This document shows, in pieces, positions 22,964-34,139 of a stretch of 64,000 bases of DNA. Below the pieces are notes generated by a model, which saw only the letters and a program-made list of their open reading frames with translations, searched no databases and was not told the DNA's origin. The stretch is from Chytriomyces cf. hyalinus JEL632 (Eukaryota; Chytridiomycota; Chytridiomycetes; Chytridiales; Chytriomycetaceae), in NCBI GenBank assembly GCA_025435555.1, contig JAIWWG010000029.1:248001-312000 (forward strand), given 5' to 3'. Position numbers and translations under genes: made by a program. How positions within the stretch are numbered: the first letter of the stretch is position 1; each line of letters starts with the position of its first letter.

Positions 22964-25433
22964 CTATGTCGCAACCATCTTCATAAACTTCTTCACACTC
23001 GTTACATGAACGCTCACGCCAGCCTCCATCAATGGGGGATACGCATCCCTTGAGAAGGTTGCTCGGTCAATGCCCGGATTCTCCCGTATGTACTGCTCCA
23101 ACGGAACAAACCCAAGCCGCTCTGGGATCGTTTTCAGTCTTGAATGGGATTCTTCACGAGTCCAACACCAAACATGTTGGAGGGGCGGGGCATTGTCTCG
23201 ACGCGAGTCAGCTTGTACTCGCTCAATATTACGCTGGAGGAGATCGCCGTATGATTCCTTGATGAAGAGCAGATGAGCATTAGGGAGAAGAAAGGCCGCA
23301 AGCATGAACCGATTACCTTTGTGGGGAGGTAAACTGATCGAGGGGCCATTTGAAGAATGAATAATGCCCCGCGTGCGCGATCCTTTGGTACCCAGGTCAC
23401 GATAAGTAAAACGTTATCATGCAAAACTGAAGTAAGAATCTCACCCATTCCGATACTGCAAACGAGACGTACGTCTTTTCGATTGAAGCATCCCCTTCGT
23501 CCGCCAAAGCCCCAGAAAACGAGTTTGTCGCAACCTTACCCCTACTTTCGCTCGTACTTCTTCCCCCCGCAACGGCCTTCCCACTTGCGAACCCGACATC
23601 TCCTCCAACGCTTTTCAAGGGTGCAATCGTGCCTTCCATCGCAAGCCGCACTAGCCACGGTATTCCTTCATCCTGCACCTCTTCTTCATCCTTCACCTTC
23701 TTTTTCCGAGACACAAGACCCTTGTTTCGATTGCGCTTCTCAATCCATGCGACAGTTACATGGATTTTCCCACCTCCAAGGCCTTTTGGGTTTTCACTCG
23801 TGATGGCGTCCAGCACTGTGCTCGCCCACAACTCTTCCACCTGCTTATAGATGCGCGACAGAGTTCCGCCAGATTCAGGCGTGGCAGCCATGGCGAGCAT
23901 GTCAGAATGTTCGCTGAAAGAACCTGCTTCCAAAGGCTTCACATCCGACCCGTCTTCAAAACCACCTCCTCGTTTCGCATCCGCAGACCCTAAAAACCCA
24001 ACCCCGTCACCATCCACTCCAGCCTCCAAGACGCCTGGGACAGCATACAAGCTGACCAGGCAGTCGAAAAAGACGTCTCTGACACCCTCGACAATCTCAA
24101 GCGATCCTGATCCAGAAAGCAGCGGCGCTTCAAGCACGCGGTGGGACACTGGAGTCGTGCCGATCCGAATATGCGGCAATGAGCATGTACGCCTGTTGAG
24201 TGGGAACAGGGCACGAGGTCTGTATTTTCCCGTGCGTGTTTTTCCGCCACCACCACATTCACTGCAAAAGAGATATCGGGAATGACATGAACTGCAGATA
24301 AGCGTGACAGAGAATTCCGGAGCGCGCCATTCGTATTGTGATGCATTCGTCTCCGTTGCCAATGTAGAGAATGAAGGGTCGGTTGGGTCGGAAATGGATT
24401 CGCTGGGTTTATGGAGCGGTGAGGAAGGGAGAATTCTTGATTTGACACACCCTTGCGCTGTAGGGCGTTTACACACAAGGCAGCAAAGAATGCGGTCTGC
24501 GGGAGATTCTGTGGCTGGGGCAGATCGGCGTTTACGTGTCAAGCTGGCATGTGACGAAGAAGTTGCACCGGTAGTTTGGTTTGAAAGCAATGATTCGCAG
24601 CATGTTTTACATTTGATCCAGGGAGCGTAGCCAGATTCAAAAGAAGCAGGGGTGCCCCTTAATTCAAGGACACCAATGGGGTCATGGCACTCGATGCATT
24701 CCAGTGGCTCTTCAACCGTGCGTCTGCGTGTGGAGGCTTTAATTGCGGCTTGTGAAAAGACTACCGATGGATTGGTCGTGTTTGAAGCAGGTGCAACAGT
24801 GCATGTACAGGCTGCAATGCATGTGCAGGTAGTTGGGTTGGAGCCAGGTGGTTCCGTCGAGAAGACAGAGATCCGCTTCTTTCTCCTGCCGTTGACGCGT
24901 CTTGTCGAGGTATTTGTGCTGGTTGTGGCAGCGGACGTGTTTTGAACGAGAGTTTCGGCGGTGGAATGGTCGGAGGACATTGCCAAGGATCCTGGTGCCG
25001 ATTGCATGAACATGAATGGCATGGGCATGGGCATAAGCGGGGAATTGAACAAATTGAGGATATTAGGTTGATGCGGAAGATTGAAGAAGGAAGCATTGTC
25101 CATGGAGGACGGCTCGTTAAACAGGCTAAATTCGTTGAATATATTGAGTCCGTTTGGATCGTTCTGGTTGTGAAAGTCAACAGCATTGATGGCCTGTGTA
25201 GACTCAGAATGATTAAGCTGGTTCAAGAGGGCGTCCAATTCCTCGTGGATGGATGCCTCCCCCTGTTCGTCCGTCGGAGCCTGTGCCGGGATCCAGACAG
25301 CGGCATTCTCGTCAGGCCACTCGCTGTAGCCGGTACTGGCACTGGTCCCTGGTGGGACAGACAATGTCTGCAACAGCGCGTCCATTTCGATCTGCATCAT
25401 CTCCTGTTCGAGCTGTTGCTGCTGGTGGCCCAT
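22964..25433 (-). CDS. Conserved cysteine-rich fungal protein of unknown function
   Basis: Three exons (25433-23445, 23382-23317, 23257-22964) join in phase 0 to give 782 residues. The first third is Gln/Asn/Ser-rich and disordered, with short acidic-hydrophobic helices (EEELDALLNQLNHSE-like) such as are seen in activation domains. A basic RRKKRISVF patch follows. Then come several CxxC pairs: ECIECHD, IKCKTCCES, LCCLVCKRPT, ICSSCHSRYLFCSECGGGG. These are followed by a well-kept block, GKYRPRALFPLNRRTCSLPH. The C-terminal half has a folded region (YVSFAVSEWDRARGALFILQ, MAPRSVYLPTK, NIERVQADSRRDNAPPLQHV). I believe homologues exist in other fungi but cannot name a function. Zinc binding is inferred from the cysteine spacing. 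An upstream TTG codon at 25481 is in frame, but 25433 is the first ATG. Confidence 0.8.
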
Positions 25434-25505
25434 TGTTCGGTTGCTTGATTTGCTGTACCCCCGTAAATATTTACGCAACAAAAACTGCTTTACCCAACTT
25501 TACGG
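25434..25505. promoter_or_regulatory. Compact divergent promoter, cysteine-rich protein / ALKBH7
   Basis: Only 72 bp lie between divergent start codons, so both promoters must be very compact or overlap coding sequence. No TATA consensus is visible. Confidence 0.45.
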
Positions 25506-26412
25506 ATGCTCGGAAGCAACCTCATCCACTTTGCGCCAGCCTTTCCTTCGCACCTACGGCCATTAGCATCCCAGCTCACCATAGTTCCCGCATTCCTCAG
25601 TCCACACGTGCACGACTGTCTGGCTACTGCTGCCCAGCTAAAGCTCAAGCGCCTGGCCCGTGGCCCATACCTCGAAGGCCATTTTGATGCCGTCATAAAA
25701 GGATATAAAGAAGCAACAGTGTCGGCATGGGCATTGCCGAATTCTCTCTCAAGTGATCCGCTGCATGACAAGATGGACGACGCATCGTGAGTCCATTCAG
25801 ACAGCATCTCTAAACATGACTCATTGTGACTTGCGCAGCTTTGATTCCTCGGACCAATCCGTGAATCGTATTTTGCGGCATTTCGAAGCAAACGTTAACG
25901 CGTTTTTGGCATCCCACAACACTCCCACTGTCAAGCGGTGGTTATCCCCGCATGTTCTTGACTTGAGGGACGGAAACAGTGGGATTGGAGCGCATGGTTA
26001 GGTTTTATTTTGAATTTGCGCGTCCGATTATCGCACTCATTCGCATGCTTTTCCAGTTGACCATAAATCCGCTTTTGGAGACGTGATTGCCGGTCTTTGC
26101 CTAATCTCGCCCGCCGTCATGCGTTTTCGACATATCGAAGAACCCGCTGCAGTGTTTGATGTGTTGTTACCGCCAGGCTGCATGTACATTCAAACGTTTG
26201 TACTTCGTTTTTCAATTGCCCGGTTTCTCCCTATTTTCTCAATTGCATCAAACTGCAGTGGATCCGTGCGGCACATGTTTACGCATGAAATCCCAATATC
26301 GCCGCTTGAGCACAGTTTCAATGGAAAAGTAATCGAGCGAAAGCAACGGATATCGATCATGGTTCGGGATGGGCTCGATCCCGCGCAGGCATCTTTCAAC
26401 ACTCGTAAATAA
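25506..26412 (+). CDS. ALKBH7: AlkB homologue 7, mitochondrial 2OG-Fe(II) dioxygenase family
   Basis: Four exons (25506-25786, 25839-25996, 26057-26195, 26259-26412) give 243 residues with matching phases. The product has YLEGHFDAVIKGYKEATVS near residue 60, HVLDLRDGNSGIGAHVDHK (the HxD iron ligands, with the codon for V split by intron 2), VIAGLCLISPAVMRF, VLLPPGCMYIQTGSVRHMF and THEIP (distal iron His), then KQRISIMVRDG with the Arg that binds 2-oxoglutarate. These match ALKBH7 rather than DNA-repair AlkB. In animals ALKBH7 is mitochondrial and affects programmed necrosis and mitochondrial RNA. The N-terminus lacks acidic residues and could be a presequence. Function in fungi is inferred. 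Confidence 0.9.
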
Positions 26413-26583
26413 ATGCAAGATGCACGATCGGGAATTGCGTATGTCTCTGCAACAATGCAGCATTTTGCGCATCTTGATCTATTTGGCTCGAAATAGTTGC
26501 AAGTGGGGACGCATCTTCCCTTATTCGCTTTCGCGTTGCGCTTTATGATCCTGGCTCATTGCGCCGTTAAGGTCAGACACTGT

Positions 26584-28953
26584 TTATTCAAAATACACAT
26601 TCCCGCGGTTCTGCTTTCTTGTCTTTCTATCTGCAAATGATGTCACTCTCTCTGGATTGGCCAGAATAACTTGTCTGCCCTCATCCTTGTCACCATCCTT
26701 TCTTATCCCCAGTTTCACCCTCACATGCTGCAAATGCGCTTTTACACTTGACGTTCCATGGTCTCGCGACTCAATGTCCTGAATATCCCTCGTCAAACTT
26801 CCGCGAAAGTAATGGAGCAGCAGCAGTGGCGTCCCCAGAATGCTCGCAACTTGGTCAGTCAGTACATCACCACCGCTTGATACATACACCCACCCGACAA
26901 GTTGCATTAAATGCACCACGAAACAAACTCCAGTGCTGGTAAGAAGGACAACATATGCGTTCCAGGGAATTGTGATGTAGCCTCGTCCTTTGGATCCATA
27001 ATACGCACACTTTTCAACAAATGCGCCGTTCTCACCATACTGTCCCAGTATGAAATGACTCAGAGCACCAACAACGCCACTCACGCCTTTCCAAGTTTGA
27101 TTGATTCCGTATAGGCCTCGCTCTTGTCCCCATCGGAGCAAGTTTAAGGAATATCCGTCCATTTCAACTGGACCCTGATTCTTGAACATGAGCGCGAGTG
27201 TCTGCGCAACATCTGCTGTGATACTAGACCCCAGCGCGTTCTTTTCAAACGAACCCGTTTCTAATATCTGGTCAAATGATCTTCGAGTTGGATGGGCCTC
27301 GATGGACGACAGCACAATATTGGCACCGTCTTTGGACCGAATCATCACCTCGCTCACAAATGCGTTCATGACGATGAACCACTCATCCGTCTTGTACGCA
27401 TGCTTCAAGACTTGGTCTCCATCACACGCGATCATATATCGTAGTGTGCAAATCTGGAGAAGCGAGCTGTTGGGATAGAGTGTCCAATCATGCGCATTTG
27501 CAGGGATCCGCGCCACAAAAGTGGCAAGGATTTGGTTCTCTTCCACATTCAGCCTTTCCATCGAAATTGCCGCAAACTGGTTACCGCGAGATTCCTTCGC
27601 AGCTACCTCAGGGGCACCACACGCAACACTGAACGCGAACACTGGGCCTGGCCCGGACATTTCAAACAGCCGCATCGGAGTCTCCAGCGGGACAGCTGCA
27701 CCCCCACCCACGAGCCCGTCTTGCAACGGGATTCCAAATGCTTCCAGCGGCGCAAACCACGACTGTCCATTGAAAAACGTGGGTAGTTTTGAAGAAATGA
27801 GCGGGGATGGCGCAACGGGAGCTTCACCGTGGATTGCCGGGATGCAGTCATAGTACCCGATAAGTGAATCGACGCGTGTCCATTCCATGACGAGAATCAC
27901 ATTCCACATGCACGCTTCCATTACAAGCAAACTGGCGAGACATATTTTCCGCAGCCATGAACCCTGGCGCGGAGAAATTTTCAGACTTGGAACGGCAATC
28001 TCTGCCAGCGGGAGTCCTTCCTGTGTTTCGATCAAGCTGCGAGCGGTTGTTTCCTTGGATATAAGGTGGGCGATTCTGATGCCCATCATGAGACACGTCT
28101 TGCTGAGCATGCTCAGAATGGCGTGAAGGATGTTGTAAAACGCAATTGTGGGGAACTCGGTGTGCTTCGAAATCATGACGATGGCAATGATGGCGCTCAG
28201 AAGAAAGTTGTGGGCGACTGAGAGAAAGTAAATGTGCAGACTGATGGAGTTGAAAATTCTCATGATGAGGGAGTATAAACGCGTTTGTTTTATCTGTCCT
28301 TCGAAGCGATTGTACCGTCTTGCAAGTTTGGAGTACAGGTCCAGCGATGCACTGGACGAGTGGAGCGACGACTGCGTGATTGAGATCATGGTCCTTTTCA
28401 GCGTGCCAGAGCTGACGTGTGGGGGCATAAGTTTTGGAACTTCGGGGGCATCCTTCTCAGACACGCCGTTGGCCAGCACGGCGGATTCTCCGGGACTTAA
28501 ATGAGAACTTGACAAGATGCTCGTGCTGTGGGTCTTGATTTCTGAGCTTGCAGCAGATACTTTCAGGTTCGGCGGTGAGGATAGGTTGCGCGTGACTCCA
28601 ATCGAGACTTTCTTGCGGCAGGATGCTTTCTCGTCGGAAACATCTTGCGCTGAGATTTGTGGGGAAGGATCGCCAATCACCCTCGCGTCAAGATGAACAA
28701 GCTTATTGGATGAGTTCATCCTCTTTCCAATGTTGAGACCAGAGTTATGGCCGGACCCTATCGCGACCTCGTTTGACGAATGGTTTAATAAAATGCTGCG
28801 AGGAAGCGACAGGTGCAGGCCCGCAGCAGTTGGATCCGACGGATATGATTCCGACAGATCCTTGGCTCCCTTCCCAGTGACTTTCCCATCTGCAGTGATG
28901 GTCGCGGGCGGCTCGATCAAGCCGGGAGGCGCGTCCTGTGAAGAACGCTCCAT
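26584..28953 (-). CDS. Multi-pass membrane protein of unknown function, 789 residues, intronless
   Basis: A single open frame from the first ATG at 28953 (MERSSQDAPPG). An in-frame TTG upstream is not needed. Residues 1-230 are Ser/Pro-rich and likely cytosolic. Hydrophobic helices then appear: ISLHIYFLSVAHNFLLSA, IAFYNILHAILSMLSK, a third around ICLASLLVMEACMWNVILV, and a last one near the C-terminus (NAYVVLLTSTGVCFVVHLMQ). Between the third and fourth lies a long region (about 330 residues) with N-glycosylation-type sites (YPNSSLL, INQTWKG) and cysteines, as in an extracellular or lumenal domain. The tail is basic. The lack of introns contrasts with its neighbours. I do not recognise a family; it could be a lineage-specific surface or sensory protein. 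Confidence 0.75.
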   Translation of the reverse strand: MERSSQDAPPGLIEPPATITADGKVTGKGAKDLSESYPSDPTAAGLHLSLPRSILLNHSSNEVAIGSGHNSGLNIGKRMNSSNKLVHLDARVIGDPSPQISAQDVSDEKASCRKKVSIGVTRNLSSPPNLKVSAASSEIKTHSTSILSSSHLSPGESAVLANGVSEKDAPEVPKLMPPHVSSGTLKRTMISITQSSLHSSSASLDLYSKLARRYNRFEGQIKQTRLYSLIMRIFNSISLHIYFLSVAHNFLLSAIIAIVMISKHTEFPTIAFYNILHAILSMLSKTCLMMGIRIAHLISKETTARSLIETQEGLPLAEIAVPSLKISPRQGSWLRKICLASLLVMEACMWNVILVMEWTRVDSLIGYYDCIPAIHGEAPVAPSPLISSKLPTFFNGQSWFAPLEAFGIPLQDGLVGGGAAVPLETPMRLFEMSGPGPVFAFSVACGAPEVAAKESRGNQFAAISMERLNVEENQILATFVARIPANAHDWTLYPNSSLLQICTLRYMIACDGDQVLKHAYKTDEWFIVMNAFVSEVMIRSKDGANIVLSSIEAHPTRRSFDQILETGSFEKNALGSSITADVAQTLALMFKNQGPVEMDGYSLNLLRWGQERGLYGINQTWKGVSGVVGALSHFILGQYGENGAFVEKCAYYGSKGRGYITIPWNAYVVLLTSTGVCFVVHLMQLVGWVYVSSGGDVLTDQVASILGTPLLLLHYFRGSLTRDIQDIESRDHGTSSVKAHLQHVRVKLGIRKDGDKDEGRQVILANPERVTSFADRKTRKQNRGNVYFE

Positions 28954-29684
28954 GGACCCAATTTTTCTTGCACTTTTGCAAATCCCGCGAAAATCCTTTC
29001 CTTTTTTCTGCCTCAACTGCAGCACAGGATTCACCAAACCTTTGTTTCTCGAATGATGGATTTAAACCTTTTGTGTTTAAAACGCGTTTGTGCGCAACCG
29101 TTGGTTTGAAAAGCGCGAATTTTGAAAGAGTTGCTGAAGAGTTGCGCACCATGGCGACAGCGCCAGGAGCTTGTCATTGCGCACGGGAGATGGACCTCTA
29201 AATTTTGTAACGAACTGGCGCGAGATGAATCAGGCAATGCCGGTTGGTGTACCTGTGGGTACAGTTTACCATGGCAAATATCACGATAATATGCTTTTAA
29301 GGTACGCAGGAGCATTAAGAGCATTGCTGCCGAATGAATAAACTGTATTTAGTGCTGTCGTTTGAGCTGGCTGCGACCATATTCTGACTACACATCACCG
29401 GTTGCGTTGCTCACAGCGACAGGTATTTAACCCACCACCGCCTTCACTCCAGCGGAGTAAGCGCCGATATCCTCTTGGCACGCAGCTGAGAATTCGCCTA
29501 ACGGGTACCAAAAAATGAGATTGACAACCTGTCTCAAAGTCTGCCAATCTTGAAAAAAAAAAAAGACCCACCTACGGAAACGCGCATCTTCACGGTTTAA
29601 ACCGAGCGCAGTATTCCACCAATTTCCAAAAGCCACTCCGCTTTCATTCCATAGACGACGGAAGGCCACACTGACTGGGCAGCA
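28954..29684. other. Intergenic region with a possible 38-codon ORF
   Basis: These 731 bp lie between divergent genes. The only coding-like element is the short ORF at 29225-29341, listed separately. The rest shows no protein-like frame. An A12 run is at about 29554. Confidence 0.4.
29225..29341 (+). CDS. Candidate micro-ORF, 38 residues
   Basis: ATG at 29225, stop TAA at 29339-29341. The translation begins MNQAMPVGVPVGTVYHGKYH and ends LRYAGALRALLPNE. Composition is protein-like, with an amphipathic C-terminal half. The stop overlaps an AATAAA hexamer. There is no family match, and it could be a chance ORF or a terminal exon. Confidence 0.2.
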   Translation: MNQAMPVGVPVGTVYHGKYHDNMLLRYAGALRALLPNE

Positions 29685-31129
29685 GTGACAACACGAGCAG
29701 AACCACGGCCGCCCATGCATCAAAGATCTCCACTCCTCGCAACGACAACGTCCACTGACCACTTTGAGTATCTCGCCGTTCCCAACAGTGCCAAAACAGC
29801 CATACCACTCTCACGATCGAAACCGTCCGCGAACGCGTCCTTCTCACCCCACAAACCCTACAACCCTCACCAAGTCACTCCAACACAACGATCTAAACCA
29901 AAAACACCCAGCGCTCTTTCATTGATTGCTCCGCAGCTGCAGCCTCAGTATATCCACAGCAGCGGAGAGAACCCTCTCAAAAGCTTCCGCTACAACACAT
30001 CGTCCCCTTCCCTCAAGACTACAAAAATGTTTGAGGCACCGTCGCTGGAGCTGCACTCACGCATATATAGCGGCCATTCGAACGCGTTGGCTGCTCTTTT
30101 GCGCAAGCAGCAAATGTCGTCATCCCGGCTACACACGAGCGGGAAACACAGCTCGTCCCTTTCTCTGAACCATCCAGCCGCACTGCAACCTGCTGTTGCA
30201 GGTATATCAACGGGAAAATCGAAATCTGGAGAGATCGCGGTGGAAAGTCAGGGGTCAGTGAGCGAGAACGTTGGGATTTTTGCAGTTCCAACTTATCTTT
30301 TTCTTTCCTTTATTTTACTTCTCCACTTCAGACCCCAGCTCACCGAAGAGAATCTGAAGCAGCACTCCAAGTTAACGCGCAATCAACCCATGTCTTTCGT
30401 GGAGCGCATCTCGATTTGGCGACGCAGGTGACAATTTCCCACCCCAACCCCCCACCAATCGAAACTGACTCCCCCAACAACCCCCAGCCTCCCAGACCAC
30501 TTTGAAGACGAGCAAATACTTCGAGATTCAATACAACGAAGCAGTTCTCCTAAAAACGCGGGCACCAAATGGAAAACATCTGCGGCACCAAACTCTCGCG
30601 ATTCACATCCATCACCCACAGTCGGCGACGTGAAACGGTCTCTCGCATCGGCGACTGCATGGGTACCAGGCGGAAACAATAACAACACTGCTTCCAGCTC
30701 AAAGAGAAAACATGATAGAAAGGCTCTGCGGCCATTACCCTCGCTGGGGTCGCTTGGAGCCGAGCAGGGCAAGGGTAAGCAATCGAACACACAACTTGCG
30801 GCGAAAGGTACGGAAGCTAGTGCTGCAAATGTACCAGAAGGTGGTAAACCGAGTGCTGCTGGGGCTACCGGTAGCGGGAGGGGGAAGCTTCTTTGCTGCT
30901 TGAAGGTGGAAATCAAAACTGGCGTATTTCGAATGTTACCAGTTCATGAGGTATGCAACGCAGACTTGCCTGATTTCCCTTTCTAAAACTCGATATATTG
31001 ACTTGTTTCCAGAATGACGACGCGCATGAACTTTCGCTGGAGTTTTGCAAGACAAATCATTTGATGAACTCAGTGGAGGCTTTAAAAAATCACGTAACTC
31101 TTTCGATGAAGACGTTTAACAAATCCTGA
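29685..31129 (+). CDS. Hypothetical protein, disordered with short ubiquitin-like C-terminal motif
   Basis: Four exons (29685-30253, 30332-30427, 30488-30950, 31013-31129) give 414 residues with consistent phases. Residues 1-340 are Ser/Pro/Thr-rich and without known domains. The end reads LLCCLKVEIKTGVFRMLPVH, then ENDDAHELSLEFCKTNHLMN and SVEALKNHVTLSM. The pattern (V.I..G....LPV.E.DD...L...FC..H.L...V..L...V) is a short beta-grasp-like signature that I associate with the C-termini of various eukaryotic, often cilia-related, proteins; that association is from memory and uncertain. No function is assigned. A first exon or alternative start upstream cannot be excluded. Confidence 0.7.
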
Positions 31130-31458
31130 AGGATAAGCGAGGTGGTTGGCCACTGTAGGGCTACTGTATGAGGGGGGATGTGAGCGTCGGAGTGGGAATG
31201 GGGATGGGGATTAAGATGGGGCGGAGTGGACAAAAGCTTACTCAGCGGTTGTGTACAGAACAATTACCCAGTAAAAAGGATCATCTTGATTTCAAATAAA
31301 ACGCGTGGGGGATTCACCATTCGAAACGCAAGGTTTGGTTGTGCCAGTCACTTCTCCCCTTTTTGTTTTTTTTTATCCCACAAGAAAAAAAGGTGAGCGC
31401 CCAAAAGAACTTGCCACCACCACTTTTGATCTTCTTACCCGCGATTCCCCCTTCGCAG
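31130..31458. other. Intergenic region before NMD3
   Basis: These 329 bp begin G-rich (GGGGATGGGGATT-like runs near 31195-31225), then carry TCAAATAAAACG near 31290, which can serve as poly(A) signal of the upstream gene. No gene is seen. Confidence 0.4.
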
Positions 31459-33590
31459 ATGTCCCACGACCACGTGGATTTCCACAACCACCACCCAACT
31501 CTCACTGAGCAGCGAATGTGAGCATGGCCGCTATTGGTTCTTGCTCTTCGAAATCTGAACTTTTGAAACCTGCCCTTTAGTCTCTGCGCATCATGTGGAA
31601 CCGTTATCGCACCGAACCCGGCAAACATGTGCATCAACTGCATCCGCAGCGATGTTGATATCACCGAAGGTATCCCTAAGCAAGCCACAATACACTACTG
31701 CAAGGGTTGTGACCGGTAATGATCCGTTAGAGCTTGATCTATGCCTTTTGCGACGGGCACCAATTTTATGAAACATTCGAAAACGCAATCCCAGGTATCT
31801 TCAACCACCTAACGTGTGGGTGGTGGCGGAACTTGAAAGTAAGGAGCTCCTCACTTTGTGCTTGAAGAAGCTTCGAGGACTTTCGAAAGTGCGACTCGTG
31901 GATGCGGGATTTATATGGACGGAACCTCACTCTAGGAGAGTCAAAGTGAAGCTGACGATTCAAAAGGAGGTGAGAGAGAGAGTCGCAAAAGAAAATGTTG
32001 GCGCTGTCATTGAACGGAACACTCCCAACTACAAACAAAAAAAAATAGGTCTTTGCCAACACGATTCTTCAGCAAGTGTTTGTTGTTGAGTACATGGTCA
32101 GCACGCAGCAGTGTGAGGAATGTACTCGAGTTGCCGCTCAGCTTACTTGGAAGGCGGTCGTGCAAGTGCGTCAAAAAGTGTCGCACAAGAGAACCTTCTT
32201 GTGGTAATTTTACTGTCTCCGCATTTTGAATCTCGGTTGCCTGCTTGAATTGGAAAATGCTAACGTGCGTTGTTTGGCAGGCTGGAACAAGTTATTCTGA
32301 AACACAATGCACACCAAAACACAACCAACATCAAGGAAGCTAAGGACGGAATCGACTTTTACTACACTTCGCGATCGCACGCCATTCGCATGGTGGAATT
32401 CCTGCAGTCTGTGGTGCCCGCCAAATTGAAAACGTCCGAACAACTCATTTCTCAAGATATCCACAGCGGAACAGCAAACTACAAGTTTTCTTACTCTTTG
32501 GAGATTGTTCCCATCTGCAAGGTTTGTTTTTTCGAAAACTATAGCTTGGATGTGCATTCCAGCTAACGGGTGAATACTTTGCCCAAGGACGATTTGTTTG
32601 TTCTCCCTACGAAAGTGGCCAAATCCCTTTCGGACATTAGCCCGCTTGTGATTTGCAGTCGCGTGAGCAATTCATTGTCAGTTCTGGACCCCAACACTTT
32701 GAAAAGTAAGCAAAAGTGTCACGCGCAATTCAAATTGAGCATTGCTGATCTGGCTTTTGTTTTCCTCACAGTTTCCGATATGCGCAATACTGTTTATTGG
32801 GACAACCCGTGCATCGCACTCAGCGGTATCACAGATTTGGTTGAATTCTACGTAATCGACGTCCAGCACGAACGAGTTCACAACGGCCGATTCGGTCTCG
32901 CAACGGCCGAGGTTTCCCGTTCAAAAGATTTGAGTCAAACGTACCTCGTGCGCACACATCTCGGAAACATTTTGAGACCCGGCGACCACGTTCTCGGCTA
33001 CGACTTGCGTAACGCAAACTTTAACGATGAGAACTGGGACAAATTCATAACAAAAAAGAATGCGGTTCCGGACATTGTGTTGGTGCGTAAAAGTTACCCC
33101 AACGCTCGTAAGAAGCTCAAGGGAAGAAGCTGGAAGCTCAAGACGATTACTGTGGAGGAGGAAGTTGAGGCCATGGGCAAGAGTAAAGCAGAGAAGGCTA
33201 AGGCGGACCAAGATTACGAACTCTTCTTGAGAGACATTGAAGAGGACCCTGAATTGCGAGGAATGATGAACTTGTACAAGCGTGAGTAGTTTTTTCTTTT
33301 GTCTCTGAAATTTCTTTGGTGCTGGAACTCTGTTACTAACGACAATGATTATCTCGCCAATCCTTTTTTCCGCATTGACAGAACCATCGAAACACAATGC
33401 TCATGGCGCGAGCACTGATGCCATGCAGGATGGCGACGACTCGGACGAGGAGCCAGAGGAAGACTTCCCCGAAATCAACGAAGACGAGCTCCTTGAGGAG
33501 CTGATGGATGGAATGGCGATCGGAGACGGGGTGGATGAAGAGGCGGATGAAGGAGACGAAGAAGAGGCTGATGAGGAGCAAATGCAGTAG
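31459..33590 (+). CDS. NMD3: 60S ribosome nuclear export adaptor NMD3
   Basis: It bridges the pre-60S subunit to the exportin CRM1. Exon 1 (31459-31517) begins MSHDHVDFHNHHPTLTEQR. Exon 2 (31581-31715) brings the zinc-binding N-terminus ILCASCGTVIAPNPANMCIN and VDITEGIPKQATIHYCKGC. Later exons hold YLQPPNVWVVAELESKELL, VEYMVSTQQCEECTR, VRQKVSHKRTFLWLEQVILK, FYYTSRSHAIRMVEFLQSVV and VYWDNPCIALSGI. The C-terminal acidic region (SDEEPEEDFPEINEDELLEEL) is the expected nuclear export/import tail. Four or more CxxC zinc ligands are present in the first 170 residues. Introns of about 60-80 nt interrupt the gene. Confidence 0.97.
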
Positions 33591-33609
33591 TGAAAAAAGT
33601 GGGAAACAC

Positions 33610-33615
33610 AATAAA
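33610..33615 (+). terminator. Candidate poly(A) signal of NMD3
   Basis: AATAAA 20 nt after the NMD3 stop codon, about 100 nt before the tyrosinase ATG. Confidence 0.45.
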
Positions 33616-33717
33616 AAAAAAAGCCCTGTTCAACTTGTCCACTTTTTTTGAACCTGTGTGTGTTGAATTGAACCCTTTTCTCAAGCTGTTGAAACCAGAC
33701 CCAAAAAAGAAGCTTTT

Positions 33718-34096
33718 ATGAAGTCCGTTGCGCTGCTGCTCTTTATCGCTGTAGCAGCTGTGCTGTCGTCGCCGCTGCCCGCCCAGCAGCATCAGCCTCG
33801 TTCCATTGAGCGGCGCTACAGCTACGCAACGAGCAGCAACGCATTCCACTACGCCGGTCCCTTACAGCACAGCTCCGCGCACGGCGCATGCTCTGCACCC
33901 GCAGTTCGCAAAGAGTGGCGCACTCTGTCGCCAGACTTGCAGAGCAACTATCTAGACGCCGTCACGTGTCTCATGCAAACGCCGTCTCTCCTTACAAACG
34001 ATTCTTCCATTTCACGGTCCGTGTTTGAAGACTTTTCGTACATTCATTTCACTGTTGTCGCTCGCGTGCATGGAACGGTACTTGTTGTTGTTGTTG

Positions 34097-34139
<43 letters not shown>

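Noticed and set aside
23258-23316. Frame MLAAFLLPNAHLLFIK as coding sequence of the cysteine-rich gene
   Set aside because: It lies in a clean phase-0 intron (gtaatc...atcaag) between YLPTK and ESYGD; reading through would need a frameshift.
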